Notes: generated by a model not told the origin, from the sequence alone. Counted from the stretch's first letter, positions 1 through 9,193 are shown. The stretch is 32,765 nucleotides of DNA from Dehalococcoidia bacterium (GCA_016932645.1 JAFGCL010000198.1:1-32765); one strand, 5' to 3'. Translations and numbers: made by a program.

Positions 1-58
1 CGTTGTACCAGGACGTCGGTATGTCCTTCTCATGCAGGATGAACTTGGTCTGGTCCAT
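1..58 (-). CDS. trpB: Tryptophan synthase beta chain-like (TrpB2-type), N-terminal fragment running off the left edge
   Basis: Minus-strand reading from the ATG at 58 gives MDQTKFILHEKDIPTSWYN, resembling TrpB2 N-termini (..EKDIPxxWYN). SD GGAGGAAGAG lies just upstream, and a Trp T-box precedes it. Confidence 0.75.
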   Translation of the reverse strand, partial: MDQTKFILHEKDIPTSWYN

Positions 59-147
59 GGTGTCTCTTCCTCCTTATCAAATGAGTAGAATCTCTATCTG
101 CTGTGATGACGCGGCCGTCGCCAGGGACGCGTGGCCCTTGAAAAGAC

Positions 148-163
148 TGGACTTCTAAGTCCA
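148..163 (-). terminator. Short perfect hairpin between the T-box and trpB, possible second attenuator/terminator
   Basis: TGGACTTAGAAGTCCA palindrome followed on the minus strand by GTCTTTTC. Confidence 0.35.
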
Positions 164-204
164 TAGCGGTTTGACTTAAGGTCCATTTCTGCGCTTATCA
201 TAAC

Positions 205-478
205 ACGTCCCATAATAGACAAGCCCTCCGTCCCATGAGGGGCGAAGGGCTTTGTTCGCGGTGCCACCCTCTTTGGTTCAACGACTGAACCATCTCACTA
301 ACAGGTACGGGTCTTCCCATACCCTGAACTGAGGTAACGGTGTTCTTCCGGCAAATCCTACTCGGCTGTCACCTTTCGGGTTGCGGCTCCGAGGTCCATT
401 CAGCTTCCGCTCCGGCATCGGTTCGCACCGCCCACCGACTCTCTGTGCCTGGCAGGAAACCTACTAGTCCTGTTCTTG
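205..478 (-). ncRNA. T-box riboswitch leader, Trp specifier
   Basis: The reverse complement has the T-box core AGGGTGGCACCGCGAAC (254..270), the Stem I motif AGAGAGTCGG and GGTGCGAACC. It also has GAA-TGG-ACC with TGG (396..398) as specifier, a Stem III hairpin GGTATGGGAAGACCCGTACC, and a downstream hairpin AAGCCCTTCG..CGGAGGGCTT. Confidence 0.93.
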
Positions 479-507
479 GCCTTTGGTCTATTCAGTTGTG
501 GCAAGGA

Positions 508-1485
508 TTATAGTGGCAGCGAATCGGGCTTGTCAAATGTGTGTGTACTGGACAATGCACTCTCAGGCCCGTCTTCTCCAGGAATCGGGTGTTTCCACCG
601 ATACCAGATCAGGAGGATAGGAATCAGCGCTACCAGTGAGATCATGGCAACACTAGACATGTTATTCAGAAGGTTGTGGTGACTGGTAATCCAGGTGATC
701 TCCTCTGGCAGGACATTGGTGTTACTGCCTATGTTAGGTATCGTCATGGCATCGAACATGCAATGAAGCACCAACGGTGCGAAGAAGGAGAACCTCAAGG
801 TCAGCCAGGCTAAGGACAAACCCAGAACGAAGGTGTCGACTAACCTGGAAGCGCCGTGATTGGGCAGGTGATAGAGACTGAAGGCCAGTGAAGGAAGCAC
901 GAGGTAGCCTGCCTTGGCCCAGAATGAGGCCCTTTCGCTCTTGACCCGCTTCATGAAGATCAGCAGGATGACGAAAGGTATGCCTCTGAAGACGATCTCC
1001 TCCCAGATTGGGTTGTGCCAAAGAGAGAAGATGGCGGCGTTAGCTTTACCGGCCAAGTCCATATCCCCTATGTCCTGGGCCTCTTGCCAGCCGGTGAGGT
1101 AATTGATGATGCCGGCTAGGCCCGTAGCCACCAGAACTGTTATCAAGCCCAGCAACGCCACTTTGCCCAGGTTTCGCTTGCGTGCCAGATAGATGATCCC
1201 GGCGGCATAGGAAATCAGCATGGCTCCCATGGCCAGCCAGACGGGCATACTGGGAGCCACGTGGCCATCGACCCCCGGCCAGAAGAGGAGATTGACGGGA
1301 TTCGATTCCAACATGAAACCGGTATAAACATACTGGCCGATGGTGGCTATCAGAGGGACGATCAGCACCAGAACAAATGGAAGCTGGAGAAGGGGGTTCG
1401 TGAGGATCCCGAGAGCTACCCAATGGCCGTAGCTGTAGAGCCTCTTGACGGTCGTATTCCTGTTAGACACACTGTTCGACATCAT
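508..1485 (-). CDS. CPBP-family intramembrane metalloprotease
   Basis: Multi-pass protein with EEIVFRG, FSLYHLPNH and HCMFDA, the CPBP/Abi motifs EExxxR, FxxxH and HxxxD. The start MMSNSVSN overlaps the upstream gene stop (TGATG). Confidence 0.88.
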   Translation of the reverse strand: MMSNSVSNRNTTVKRLYSYGHWVALGILTNPLLQLPFVLVLIVPLIATIGQYVYTGFMLESNPVNLLFWPGVDGHVAPSMPVWLAMGAMLISYAAGIIYLARKRNLGKVALLGLITVLVATGLAGIINYLTGWQEAQDIGDMDLAGKANAAIFSLWHNPIWEEIVFRGIPFVILLIFMKRVKSERASFWAKAGYLVLPSLAFSLYHLPNHGASRLVDTFVLGLSLAWLTLRFSFFAPLVLHCMFDAMTIPNIGSNTNVLPEEITWITSHHNLLNNMSSVAMISLVALIPILLIWYRWKHPIPGEDGPESALSSTHTFDKPDSLPL

Positions 1486-2453
1486 CAGGTTGTAGAAGCA
1501 AGGCCGCTCAAGGTCGAATTCTGATTCGTGTAGTGGGCCTGCGTGTTGTCCCACAGCTTCCACAATCCCCAGACGGCCAGGATGGCCACAATAGTCAATC
1601 CGCTAAAACACTCGTCCATATCCTTCAGCACCAGGAGTGGGATGAAGAACGCCAGCATGCCGATTACCATGGCGAGCCTATGCCGGTCATCCCAGGCTGT
1701 ACCGTTACCCGACCATCGCATAACGAGCCAGAAAGTGATGCCATCCAGCGCGGCGATAAGGACGAACAGCACCGGCCAGGCTGGCAGCCAGGAGAGGTTC
1801 TCCTCCGGGAGCACAAACAAGGACAAAAAGACCACTGTCATGTTCACGGCAGCGACCACGCCATACCAGAGCGGGCGTGTGCCGGTTCCTGCTCGCGATG
1901 GGAACACCTGTGCCGGGAGCCGCCATGCCACACAGGCTAGACCGGCAATGGTCGCTAGTGCGAGTATGAAGCCGCCGATCGGTGGCATGAAGGGGTGCAG
2001 CCATGACAGGATAGGCGCCCACAGCGCCAGCCCTGCGAAGCAGGCGGCCAGGGCCCGGTTGCTGGCCCAGCGCTCATGCCGCTGCTCAGGATACATGACG
2101 GTGACCAGTACCACGCTGCTGATTATGCTGATCGTCAGGTGGAAATGAAGCAGGACTTCGGTCCAGGTCCAGGTGATGCCTCCCCAGTAAGAGTAATCAG
2201 CCAGAGCGCCTAGTTCAGCCCAGTTCGGGTCCCAGATCGACCGTGCAACGATGGCTTCCTCGTAGATGCCGTACGCTATCCCCAGCAGCACCAGACAGAA
2301 CCAGCCCTTGCCCCAGCGCACCGTCAGTTCCCGGCAGATGATAGCGCCAAAGCCGTAGGGCAGCGCCGTGAGCACGAAGCTCAGAGGATTAACGAACTGG
2401 AACAGTGTCTGGTGCCCCGATACTAACTCGCCAAGTATAGGAGCCATCAACAA
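1485..2453 (-). CDS. Multi-pass membrane protein of unknown function
   Basis: 322-aa ORF rich in hydrophobic segments, co-directional and overlapping the CPBP gene by TGATG. No family recognised. Confidence 0.75.
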   Translation of the reverse strand: MLMAPILGELVSGHQTLFQFVNPLSFVLTALPYGFGAIICRELTVRWGKGWFCLVLLGIAYGIYEEAIVARSIWDPNWAELGALADYSYWGGITWTWTEVLLHFHLTISIISSVVLVTVMYPEQRHERWASNRALAACFAGLALWAPILSWLHPFMPPIGGFILALATIAGLACVAWRLPAQVFPSRAGTGTRPLWYGVVAAVNMTVVFLSLFVLPEENLSWLPAWPVLFVLIAALDGITFWLVMRWSGNGTAWDDRHRLAMVIGMLAFFIPLLVLKDMDECFSGLTIVAILAVWGLWKLWDNTQAHYTNQNSTLSGLASTT

Positions 2454-2496
2454 CAGGGCAACGGCCGGAGGCAGACGTTTCAGAATGGGTAGGTCC

Positions 2497-5445
2497 TCAC
2501 TCGTATCTCAAAGCTTCTGCCGGGTAGACCCTCGACGCTTGGCGGGCCGGCAGGAAGGTGGTAATCAACGAGGCGAGGTAAGCCACCGCCGCAATGAAGG
2601 CTATCCGCGTCCAGGGGACGACGAGGCTGACCCCGGGAGCTTGCTCGGACATGGTGTCCATTAGGCTGAAAGACAGCGCATAGCCCAACAGCACTCCTAG
2701 GCTGATGCCTAGCAAGGCTACGAAGGATGACTCTATGAGGAACGCCAACTGCACCGCCTCGCGCTGGAAGCCGATGGCGCGGAGGGCGCCGATCTGCTTG
2801 CGCCGCTCTACCACCGCTCTGGCGGCGATCACGCCCAGAGCGGCGATACCCACAATAAGCCCTAGCCCCATGAAGCCGAGCAACAGGTTGTTGAGCATCA
2901 TACCGGCTTTGTTGATGTCTCGTACTTCCTCGGCTATCACTACACTATCCATGCCGTTCTGTACTAGGCCTGTCTCTAGTCCCTTTGAGATGGATTTCGC
3001 ATCAGCGCCGTCCTTGATCCGGAACATGTAAGTGGTAGGCACAATAGGCTGCCGGGCCAGGCTGTCCAGACTGGCCTGTGAGGTCATGATTCCTGGCACG
3101 TATGCGGCGATATCCTTAAGCACTCCGATGACGCGCAGTCGCCCGCCAGTCGCCTCTTCCTCAACGTACACCACCGGCAATACCTTGTCCTCCTGCATGA
3201 ACCCGTCAAGAAGCAAGTACGGCGCTGAGGATCCCAGGCTGTAGTTCACCTTCCTGGCGACGAATGAGGAAGACACTACAGCCAACCCCGGTTGGTGGGC
3301 CATGGCCTGCCATACTTCGTCCGCCGAACTGTAACCTTCAGCCATCATGTTGAATCCATACGAGACGCTGTTGGCATAGCCGTCATCTATTCCCTGAACT
3401 GGGACAGTCAAATACTCTGTGTCGGTGCCGGTCTGGCGGAGCTTGAGGGCGATGATGCTGATGGCGCCGACAGCCTCGATGTCGTCGGAGTCAATGCTGC
3501 CGGCATCCTGGATGGCGGCGTTCATATCAGCTACCGGGTTGACGTAGCTGGTGGTGCCCGATATGTCGAATCCTCCACTCAGGCGGCGTGGGTCTGAGTA
3601 CAAGGAGTTCTCGGATGAGTTAATGATAGACATGACTACCAGAGTGAAGATGACCAAACAGAACATAGCCAGCGCGGCGCCGGTGCGGAACCTGTTGGCC
3701 ATCGGGTAGGAGATGGCTGTCTTCAATACAGCACTGAGGCCGCGGACCCGGCCGAAGACTAAAGCGACCGCCTTCAGGATGAGGTCCATGTTGTGTATCG
3801 CCAGAAACGTGGCACCCAAGACCAGCATGATGCCGGCCAGGAAGAACATCTCCATCCCCCGGGTCATGTCTCTGGCGCCCGAAAGCGACGGAGGCAGGAG
3901 CCACCATGCCACGAGTCCAATACCTGCCAGGCTGAAGGCCAGTCGATCAGGCAGCCCGAATCGTCTCGCTAGGAGGCAGACGCCGACGATAGCCAAAGAC
4001 ACGCCCACCATGTAGGCAGTGCCGCTGTCGCTACTGAAGCCGGCGCAGGTGAAGAGAACCCCCAGGGCGATGGCCAGGACGGCCAGCGCCAGTCCCTTCC
4101 AGTCGCGCGCTCGGGAAATCTGTGGCTCAGGGATGTCCTTCATGGCTCTGATTATGTTGAGCTTGCTGACGCGCCAGGCCGAGAAGGCTACCACGGCCAG
4201 AGTGAGCAGTACCCCCAGACAGTAGGCGATTATGAGGCTTCCAGGTCTTGAGTGAAAGGAGAACTGCACGTCAAACTGGCTGAAAGCAGCTGCCATGAGC
4301 CTGACCATGCCCCACCCGATACCCAGCCCCAGTATGCTGCCGATGGCCGAGGCCGCCAGAGCATAGATGGCTCCCTCGTAGGTGAACATGCGGATGACGT
4401 GACCATGCTGCGTGCCCAAGGCGCGGGCCGTGCCCAACTCGGTCTTGCGCTCTGCGGCCAGCATAACGAATGTGAGGAATATCAGCAGAACACCAGCGGC
4501 CACAGAGAACTGCGCCATTATGACGAACACCGACATGAAGGCGTCGCCGGCCTCGGTGGCCACATCCAGAGCTTCCTGCTTCACTGCTTCGGCGGTAAGG
4601 CCGGTTCCCTCTAGGGCGGGTTCCAGTATCGCCATCACCTCATCCGTGTGTGTTGCCCCGTGTATGGCGTTGCCCGTATTGGTTATGGCGATCAAGTTGA
4701 CCTGTTCCGGCCGGCCGAGAAGGCTCTGTGCCTCGGCCAGCGGCACAACCATCGATATCTCGTCCCCGGGGACGCCGTCGCTGTATATGCCGGCGACGGC
4801 GAAGGGGAATGGCTGCCCATCAGTGAAGACACTCACCGTGTCACCCATCCGGACCTCCAGATGCTCTGCTGCTCGAGAACTGAGATAAGCCTGTCCGGCC
4901 TGCAGGTCCGCAACAATGAGTCGCTCACCGCGGCTGTCGACTATCGGGTCGAAGTGCCGCTCCCAGGATTCATCCAGGCCCCAGAGCTCAATGTTAGGCT
5001 CATTTAACTCGGTTGTCGGTGAAATGACCGGCATGCCGGCATTCATTGCCGCGGCGACGCCTTCTACATTCGAGTCATCGCCGATGATCTGGCTCAAGTC
5101 GGCTGCATACTGCTGGTCGAAGTAGCCCTGTGATCCGGCGGCGTCAACAGCTTGGCCATGTATCATGACATCTATCTGGCCCAACTGGTCCGTTGCCATG
5201 TTGCGGATGGAATAAGATACCGTGTCGCCGATGGTGAAGGAGGCGGAGAACAACATGGCTGCCAGCATGAGTCCGAGCAATATCAGCGCGGTCTGAGCAG
5301 GACGGCGCGGCACGTTCCTGGACGCCAGCTTGAACATCACACGATTACGGAGACTACTGATCGTTAGTACCACCACGCACAAGCACATTACGATGGCCAA
5401 TCCTCCGGTAAGAGGCGCGAGAGGCAAGCCGAAAAGCTTGTTCAT
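2497..5445 (-). CDS. ABC transporter permease, FtsX/MacB-like, 982 aa
   Basis: Two FtsX-like modules, e.g. FVMLAAERKTELGTARALGTQHGHVIRMF and VVERRKQIGALRAIGFQREAVQLAFLIESSFVALLG. SD GAGGG lies upstream and an ABC ATPase precedes it. Confidence 0.93.
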   Translation of the reverse strand: MNKLFGLPLAPLTGGLAIVMCLCVVVLTISSLRNRVMFKLASRNVPRRPAQTALILLGLMLAAMLFSASFTIGDTVSYSIRNMATDQLGQIDVMIHGQAVDAAGSQGYFDQQYAADLSQIIGDDSNVEGVAAAMNAGMPVISPTTELNEPNIELWGLDESWERHFDPIVDSRGERLIVADLQAGQAYLSSRAAEHLEVRMGDTVSVFTDGQPFPFAVAGIYSDGVPGDEISMVVPLAEAQSLLGRPEQVNLIAITNTGNAIHGATHTDEVMAILEPALEGTGLTAEAVKQEALDVATEAGDAFMSVFVIMAQFSVAAGVLLIFLTFVMLAAERKTELGTARALGTQHGHVIRMFTYEGAIYALAASAIGSILGLGIGWGMVRLMAAAFSQFDVQFSFHSRPGSLIIAYCLGVLLTLAVVAFSAWRVSKLNIIRAMKDIPEPQISRARDWKGLALAVLAIALGVLFTCAGFSSDSGTAYMVGVSLAIVGVCLLARRFGLPDRLAFSLAGIGLVAWWLLPPSLSGARDMTRGMEMFFLAGIMLVLGATFLAIHNMDLILKAVALVFGRVRGLSAVLKTAISYPMANRFRTGAALAMFCLVIFTLVVMSIINSSENSLYSDPRRLSGGFDISGTTSYVNPVADMNAAIQDAGSIDSDDIEAVGAISIIALKLRQTGTDTEYLTVPVQGIDDGYANSVSYGFNMMAEGYSSADEVWQAMAHQPGLAVVSSSFVARKVNYSLGSSAPYLLLDGFMQEDKVLPVVYVEEEATGGRLRVIGVLKDIAAYVPGIMTSQASLDSLARQPIVPTTYMFRIKDGADAKSISKGLETGLVQNGMDSVVIAEEVRDINKAGMMLNNLLLGFMGLGLIVGIAALGVIAARAVVERRKQIGALRAIGFQREAVQLAFLIESSFVALLGISLGVLLGYALSFSLMDTMSEQAPGVSLVVPWTRIAFIAAVAYLASLITTFLPARQASRVYPAEALRYE

Positions 5446-5484
5446 TTGGAGTCCCTCTCTTTCTGTGAAGAGCCGTTCGCCGTG

Positions 5485-6207
5485 CTAGTGTGCTGCCGGA
5501 ACCGTAGTGCCATTGTGCTGATCGCTGGCTATGAGTCCGTCGCGCATGTGGATGATGCGATCCGCGTCGGCGCCGACATCGGGAGAGTGGGTGACCAGCA
5601 CAAAGGTCTGCCCCTTCTCTTTGTTCAGCTTGCGAAGAACCCGCATGACCTCGGTGGCTGTCTCCGTATCCAGGTTGCCCGTCGGCTCGTCGCCCCACAC
5701 TATGGCTGGCTCGTTCACTAGAGCTCGAGCGATGGCCACCCGCTGCTGCTGACCGCCGGAAAGCTCAGAGGGACGCTTGTTCTCTTGACCAGATAGGCCC
5801 ACCATGAAAAGCGCCCCAAGCGCCTTTTGTCGAGCGACCTTCGGAGACACGTCGGATAGCAGGAGGGGCAGTTCCACATTCTCCGCCACATTCAGAACGG
5901 GCAGCAGGTTGAACGATTGAAAGATGAACCCCATGCTCTGGGCCCGGAAATGAGTGCGCTGCCGCTCCGACATCTGGGTAATATGATTGCCATCGACAAT
6001 CACCTCCCCCTGATTGATATCATCCAACCCGGAGAGACAGTTGAGAAGAGTAGTCTTGCCACAGCCACTGGGTCCCATGATGGCTACCATCTCTCCCTTC
6101 TTTATGCTGAGATCCACACCCCGGAGCGCCTGGACTTTGACTGCACCGGTATCGTAGGTCTTGTGTACGCCTTTCACCTCGATTATGTGGCCATTTTGTC
6201 TCACCAT
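5485..6207 (-). CDS. ABC transporter ATP-binding protein (LolD/MacB-type)
   Basis: Walker [10 protein letters not shown], signature [15 protein letters not shown], Walker [11 protein letters not shown]-loop VTHS. ATG at 6207 has SD GGAG. Confidence 0.95.
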   Translation of the reverse strand: MVRQNGHIIEVKGVHKTYDTGAVKVQALRGVDLSIKKGEMVAIMGPSGCGKTTLLNCLSGLDDINQGEVIVDGNHITQMSERQRTHFRAQSMGFIFQSFNLLPVLNVAENVELPLLLSDVSPKVARQKALGALFMVGLSGQENKRPSELSGGQQQRVAIARALVNEPAIVWGDEPTGNLDTETATEVMRVLRKLNKEKGQTFVLVTHSPDVGADADRIIHMRDGLIASDQHNGTTVPAAH

Positions 6208-6291
6208 TTCTTGTTCTCCACCATCATGTCTGTAATGCAACATGGCTGCGTACTCCTCATTCGTGGTCAGACGGTCAAGCCTTCTGCCTGC

Positions 6292-7236
6292 CTACCTAAT
6301 GATCACGTCCCCGTTGGAAGTCTCGATGTGGAGGTCTGCTGCTTCTCCAGTACCGATTGTCCCTACGAGGTGGTCTGTTTCGGTCTTCGTGGCCAATATC
6401 GGCATCTCACAGTCAACCTCGCCAAAGCTGGTGGAAGCATCGAGATTGAGACTGTGCGTCCCTGTCAACTCCACTACAATATCCCCATTGGTACTCACCA
6501 GCCGATTGCTGCCAGAGGGCGTCATCTTACCGCTGAAGGACACGTTGCCATTGCTCGTTTTGATGTTGAATTCTCCTTTGGCTTCCTGCACGGTCACGTT
6601 GCCGTTGGAAGTCCTAACGAAGGTGCTGCCATCGAGAGTATCGATCTCAACCTCGCCATTGCTGGTGGTGGCTTCAAAATGTCCCTGGACTTGCTCGAGT
6701 ACTATGTCCCCGTTTGAAGTATCGAGAGTGCCACCGCGGGTTGTCCCCTGTACTTCGATCTTGCCGTCACTTGTCTTGAGTCGCAGAGCTGTATTTGCTG
6801 GCACCGTCACGTAAATGTTGGCCTCGGTATTGCCGGCAGGGAACCACCACTTCCCCTTGTTCTCGGCCGTGACGATGACTTCATCGCCGTTAGCACTCTG
6901 AGTGGCTTCGTACTCAATACGGCGGATATCTCTCAGTTCGGCCCGCACTACGACAACGTTGTCAGATCCGGCGCAGACTTCGATCCGCCCGTTAAAAGAG
7001 GTGACGTCGAGGGTGATGGGGGCACTGACGGTGAAGTTATCGGTCTCGGTACTCACGGCTGACTGCGTCGTGCATGCGGAAGACGCTAGTGCCATGACCC
7101 CAACCAGAAAGACGAGAGTGACGATAAGCAGAATGGAGATGGGACTCAAAGGCGGCCTTATGCGATGAACCCAGGGTTTCTGGTCTTTCGTGCCTCTATC
7201 ATCTTGATGCTGATGATGAGTGATTGACTTCCTCAT
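6292..7236 (-). CDS. DUF4097-family (YvlB/LiaG-like) beta-strand repeat protein with N-terminal signal/TM segment
   Basis: Repeated TSNG[D/E/N]V motifs (TSNGDIVLEQV, TSNGEVEIDTL, TSNGNVTVQEA, TSNGNVSFSG, TSNGDVIIR). N-terminal TM segment. ATG at 7236 has SD GAGGAGG. Confidence 0.85.
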   Translation of the reverse strand: MRKSITHHQHQDDRGTKDQKPWVHRIRPPLSPISILLIVTLVFLVGVMALASSACTTQSAVSTETDNFTVSAPITLDVTSFNGRIEVCAGSDNVVVVRAELRDIRRIEYEATQSANGDEVIVTAENKGKWWFPAGNTEANIYVTVPANTALRLKTSDGKIEVQGTTRGGTLDTSNGDIVLEQVQGHFEATTSNGEVEIDTLDGSTFVRTSNGNVTVQEAKGEFNIKTSNGNVSFSGKMTPSGSNRLVSTNGDIVVELTGTHSLNLDASTSFGEVDCEMPILATKTETDHLVGTIGTGEAADLHIETSNGDVIIR

Positions 7237-7288
7237 GTACGTCCTCCTCTTTGGTACCGGGCATGTAGCTTGACGGCTCCGGTTCAAC

Positions 7289-8188
7289 TTAATCCTTCTT
7301 CGACACCAGCATGAACTTGGCGAACGCGCCATGTCCCCGCCCCACCAGTTTGGCGAGGTGCATAGTAGCCGGGAGCAAAAGGACACCAAGCACGAAGAAG
7401 AAGGGTATGGACCAGGTGGTGGCCAGGTATTCGGTGTCTCCCAGAATGATGTAGGCCGGCATGTCAAGAATCCCTACCGTAATGGGCATGGCGATCAAGT
7501 AGACTGCGAGACCGATGAGAACGACGAACACGGTGAAATATGCAATGCCGAGACCTAGCATCAGGATGCAATATGCCAGCGCTGTCCAAGTGATCCTTTG
7601 TGTGAACAGGTTCTTAATTCTCTTCCAGAATCCGGTTCTGTCATCGGAGAACATTCGCCGGCGGGGCATGCGCACTCCAAGCAAGGCCTCAACCAACCGG
7701 CCTTCGATGAAGGCAATGCCGCGAATCGACAGTAGGAAGAGGACGGCCAGCGGCAGTCCGATGATGAGCACCAACAGCCCGAGCGATAGCGAGATGCCGA
7801 CGACTGCCCAGGTGAAGTAGGCGATGCCGATGGCTAGAGAGAGAAAGAGGTAGAGCATGGCTCCCCACGCCCTCGGATCGGCGAATACCCCGAAGAAGCG
7901 GTAGAAGATGGATCGCTGACCCTTGTATGCGGACCGGCCCAAGCTGGCAGGAAGCCGGGCTTCCATTTGCCTGTAGGCCGCCGCGATCTCTTGAGGTGAT
8001 CCGTACTTCTCGATGATCGGTGGGATGGCCTCTGCTTCCGAAATATCGGGTCTGCCGTTGATGGCTTGGGCCAGCGCGGTCCGGAGGTACTCTTCAGCAT
8101 CGGCGAGGGCATCTTGGATCACAGCGGCATCGCTCCCAGCTAGTTCCTTCCTGAGCAGGATCAAATACTCGTCAACGCTCTTCACCAT
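7289..8188 (-). CDS. HAAS-domain membrane protein with sensor-like/permease domain
   Basis: N-terminal MVKSVDEYLILLRKELAG...IPPIIEKYGSPQEIAAAYR resembles HAAS (DUF1700-like), followed by several TM segments. Overlaps the PadR gene by 17 bp. Confidence 0.75.
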   Translation of the reverse strand: MVKSVDEYLILLRKELAGSDAAVIQDALADAEEYLRTALAQAINGRPDISEAEAIPPIIEKYGSPQEIAAAYRQMEARLPASLGRSAYKGQRSIFYRFFGVFADPRAWGAMLYLFLSLAIGIAYFTWAVVGISLSLGLLVLIIGLPLAVLFLLSIRGIAFIEGRLVEALLGVRMPRRRMFSDDRTGFWKRIKNLFTQRITWTALAYCILMLGLGIAYFTVFVVLIGLAVYLIAMPITVGILDMPAYIILGDTEYLATTWSIPFFFVLGVLLLPATMHLAKLVGRGHGAFAKFMLVSKKD

Positions 8189-8570
8189 TGCCCTCTCCTT
8201 TCATCACTGTGTCCACGAAGCTCCTCATCTGATCCCACATCTCTCGCCAGCGCGCTAGGGTGTTGTGGCCCGACTCCGTGATCCGGTAGTAGCGCCGGGG
8301 GGGGCCAGAGACTGAAGGTTCGACTCGGCTCTCCAGGAGCCCGCTGCTCTCCAGCGACCGAAGGACCGGATAGAGTGCCCCCTGCTTCAGCACCGCTGCC
8401 TCATCCGCTTGTCCGTCGATGACCTTGGCGATCTGGTAGCCATACATCGGCTCAGCCGCCTTGTCCAGGATGGTCAGGAGGACTAGTGCCGCGACACCGG
8501 AGACAAGCTCCTTCTGAAACTTCTTGTCAGCCGACTCTGTCTCGTCAACGTTCTTGTTCTTTCCCCACAT
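8172..8570 (-). CDS. PadR-family transcriptional regulator
   Basis: LVLLTILDKAAEPMYGYQIAKVID...LKQGALYPVLRSLESSGLLES...RRYYRITESG is a PadR winged helix. Preferred ATG at 8570 with GAGGT upstream. Confidence 0.92.
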   Translation of the reverse strand: MWGKNKNVDETESADKKFQKELVSGVAALVLLTILDKAAEPMYGYQIAKVIDGQADEAAVLKQGALYPVLRSLESSGLLESRVEPSVSGPPRRYYRITESGHNTLARWREMWDQMRSFVDTVMKGEGNGEER

Positions 8571-8719
8571 ACTCAGTGACCTCGATTTCGTTGGCAGTCC
8601 ATTGATTGGCAATGATCCCGCGTCTCGGTATTATTAGACTGCTACTAGTATACACTGCATAATACTGACAGATGCATACTACCATGGCAAAACGAAGTTG
8701 TCAAGCGGGTGACGTTGCG

Positions 8720-9193
8720 ATGAGCCATGCACACCACTCCAGTTCTGATGATACAATGGCGGCGTTGATGTCGCGGCGTCTTGCCATGGATGAGCGTCAC
8801 GTAGTCACCTGCTTCCTGGAACACGATGGCCAGGTCATGATCCTGCGCCGGAGTGAACGCGTGGGCACGTACCGGGGCAAGTGGGCGGGCGTCAGTGGCT
8901 ACATCGAGGAAGGGATCAGTGCTTCCGAGCAGGCGTGGACCGAGATCAAGGAAGAGGCGGGCCTGAGTGGAGAAGATGCTGAAATGGTGCAGGAAGGCCA
9001 GCTTCTGGAAGTGGTCGACGCTGAATTAGGAAGGAAGTGGATCGTCCATCCCTTCCGGTTCAAGGTGCTGAAACCGGAGAAGATCAAGATCGACTGGGAG
9101 CACACCGAGGCGAAGTGGATCTCCCCGGAGGACATTAGCCAGCATGAGACTGTCCCCAACCTGCTGGAGGCCTGGCAGCGTTTGTCTTCATAG
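8720..9193 (+). CDS. NUDIX hydrolase
   Basis: Nudix-like box GYIEEGISASEQAWTEIKEEAGL with preceding VVTCFLEHDGQVMILRRSE. Start ambiguous (8672 or 8720). Confidence 0.85.
   Translation: MSHAHHSSSDDTMAALMSRRLAMDERHVVTCFLEHDGQVMILRRSERVGTYRGKWAGVSGYIEEGISASEQAWTEIKEEAGLSGEDAEMVQEGQLLEVVDAELGRKWIVHPFRFKVLKPEKIKIDWEHTEAKWISPEDISQHETVPNLLEAWQRLSS

Noticed and set aside
85-190. Possible 30-codon upstream ORF (MDLKSNRYGLRSPVFSRATRPWRRPRHHSR) between the T-box and trpB as a Trp leader peptide
   Set aside because: Only one Trp codon, no convincing SD; the T-box already explains Trp sensing.
476-682. 68-aa plus-strand ORF at the T-box edge
   Set aside because: Overlaps the T-box 5' end and the CPBP 3' end; no coding signals.
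5917-6717. 266-aa plus-strand ORF opposite the ABC ATPase and DUF4097 genes
   Set aside because: Spans two well-supported minus-strand genes and their spacer; low-plausibility composition.
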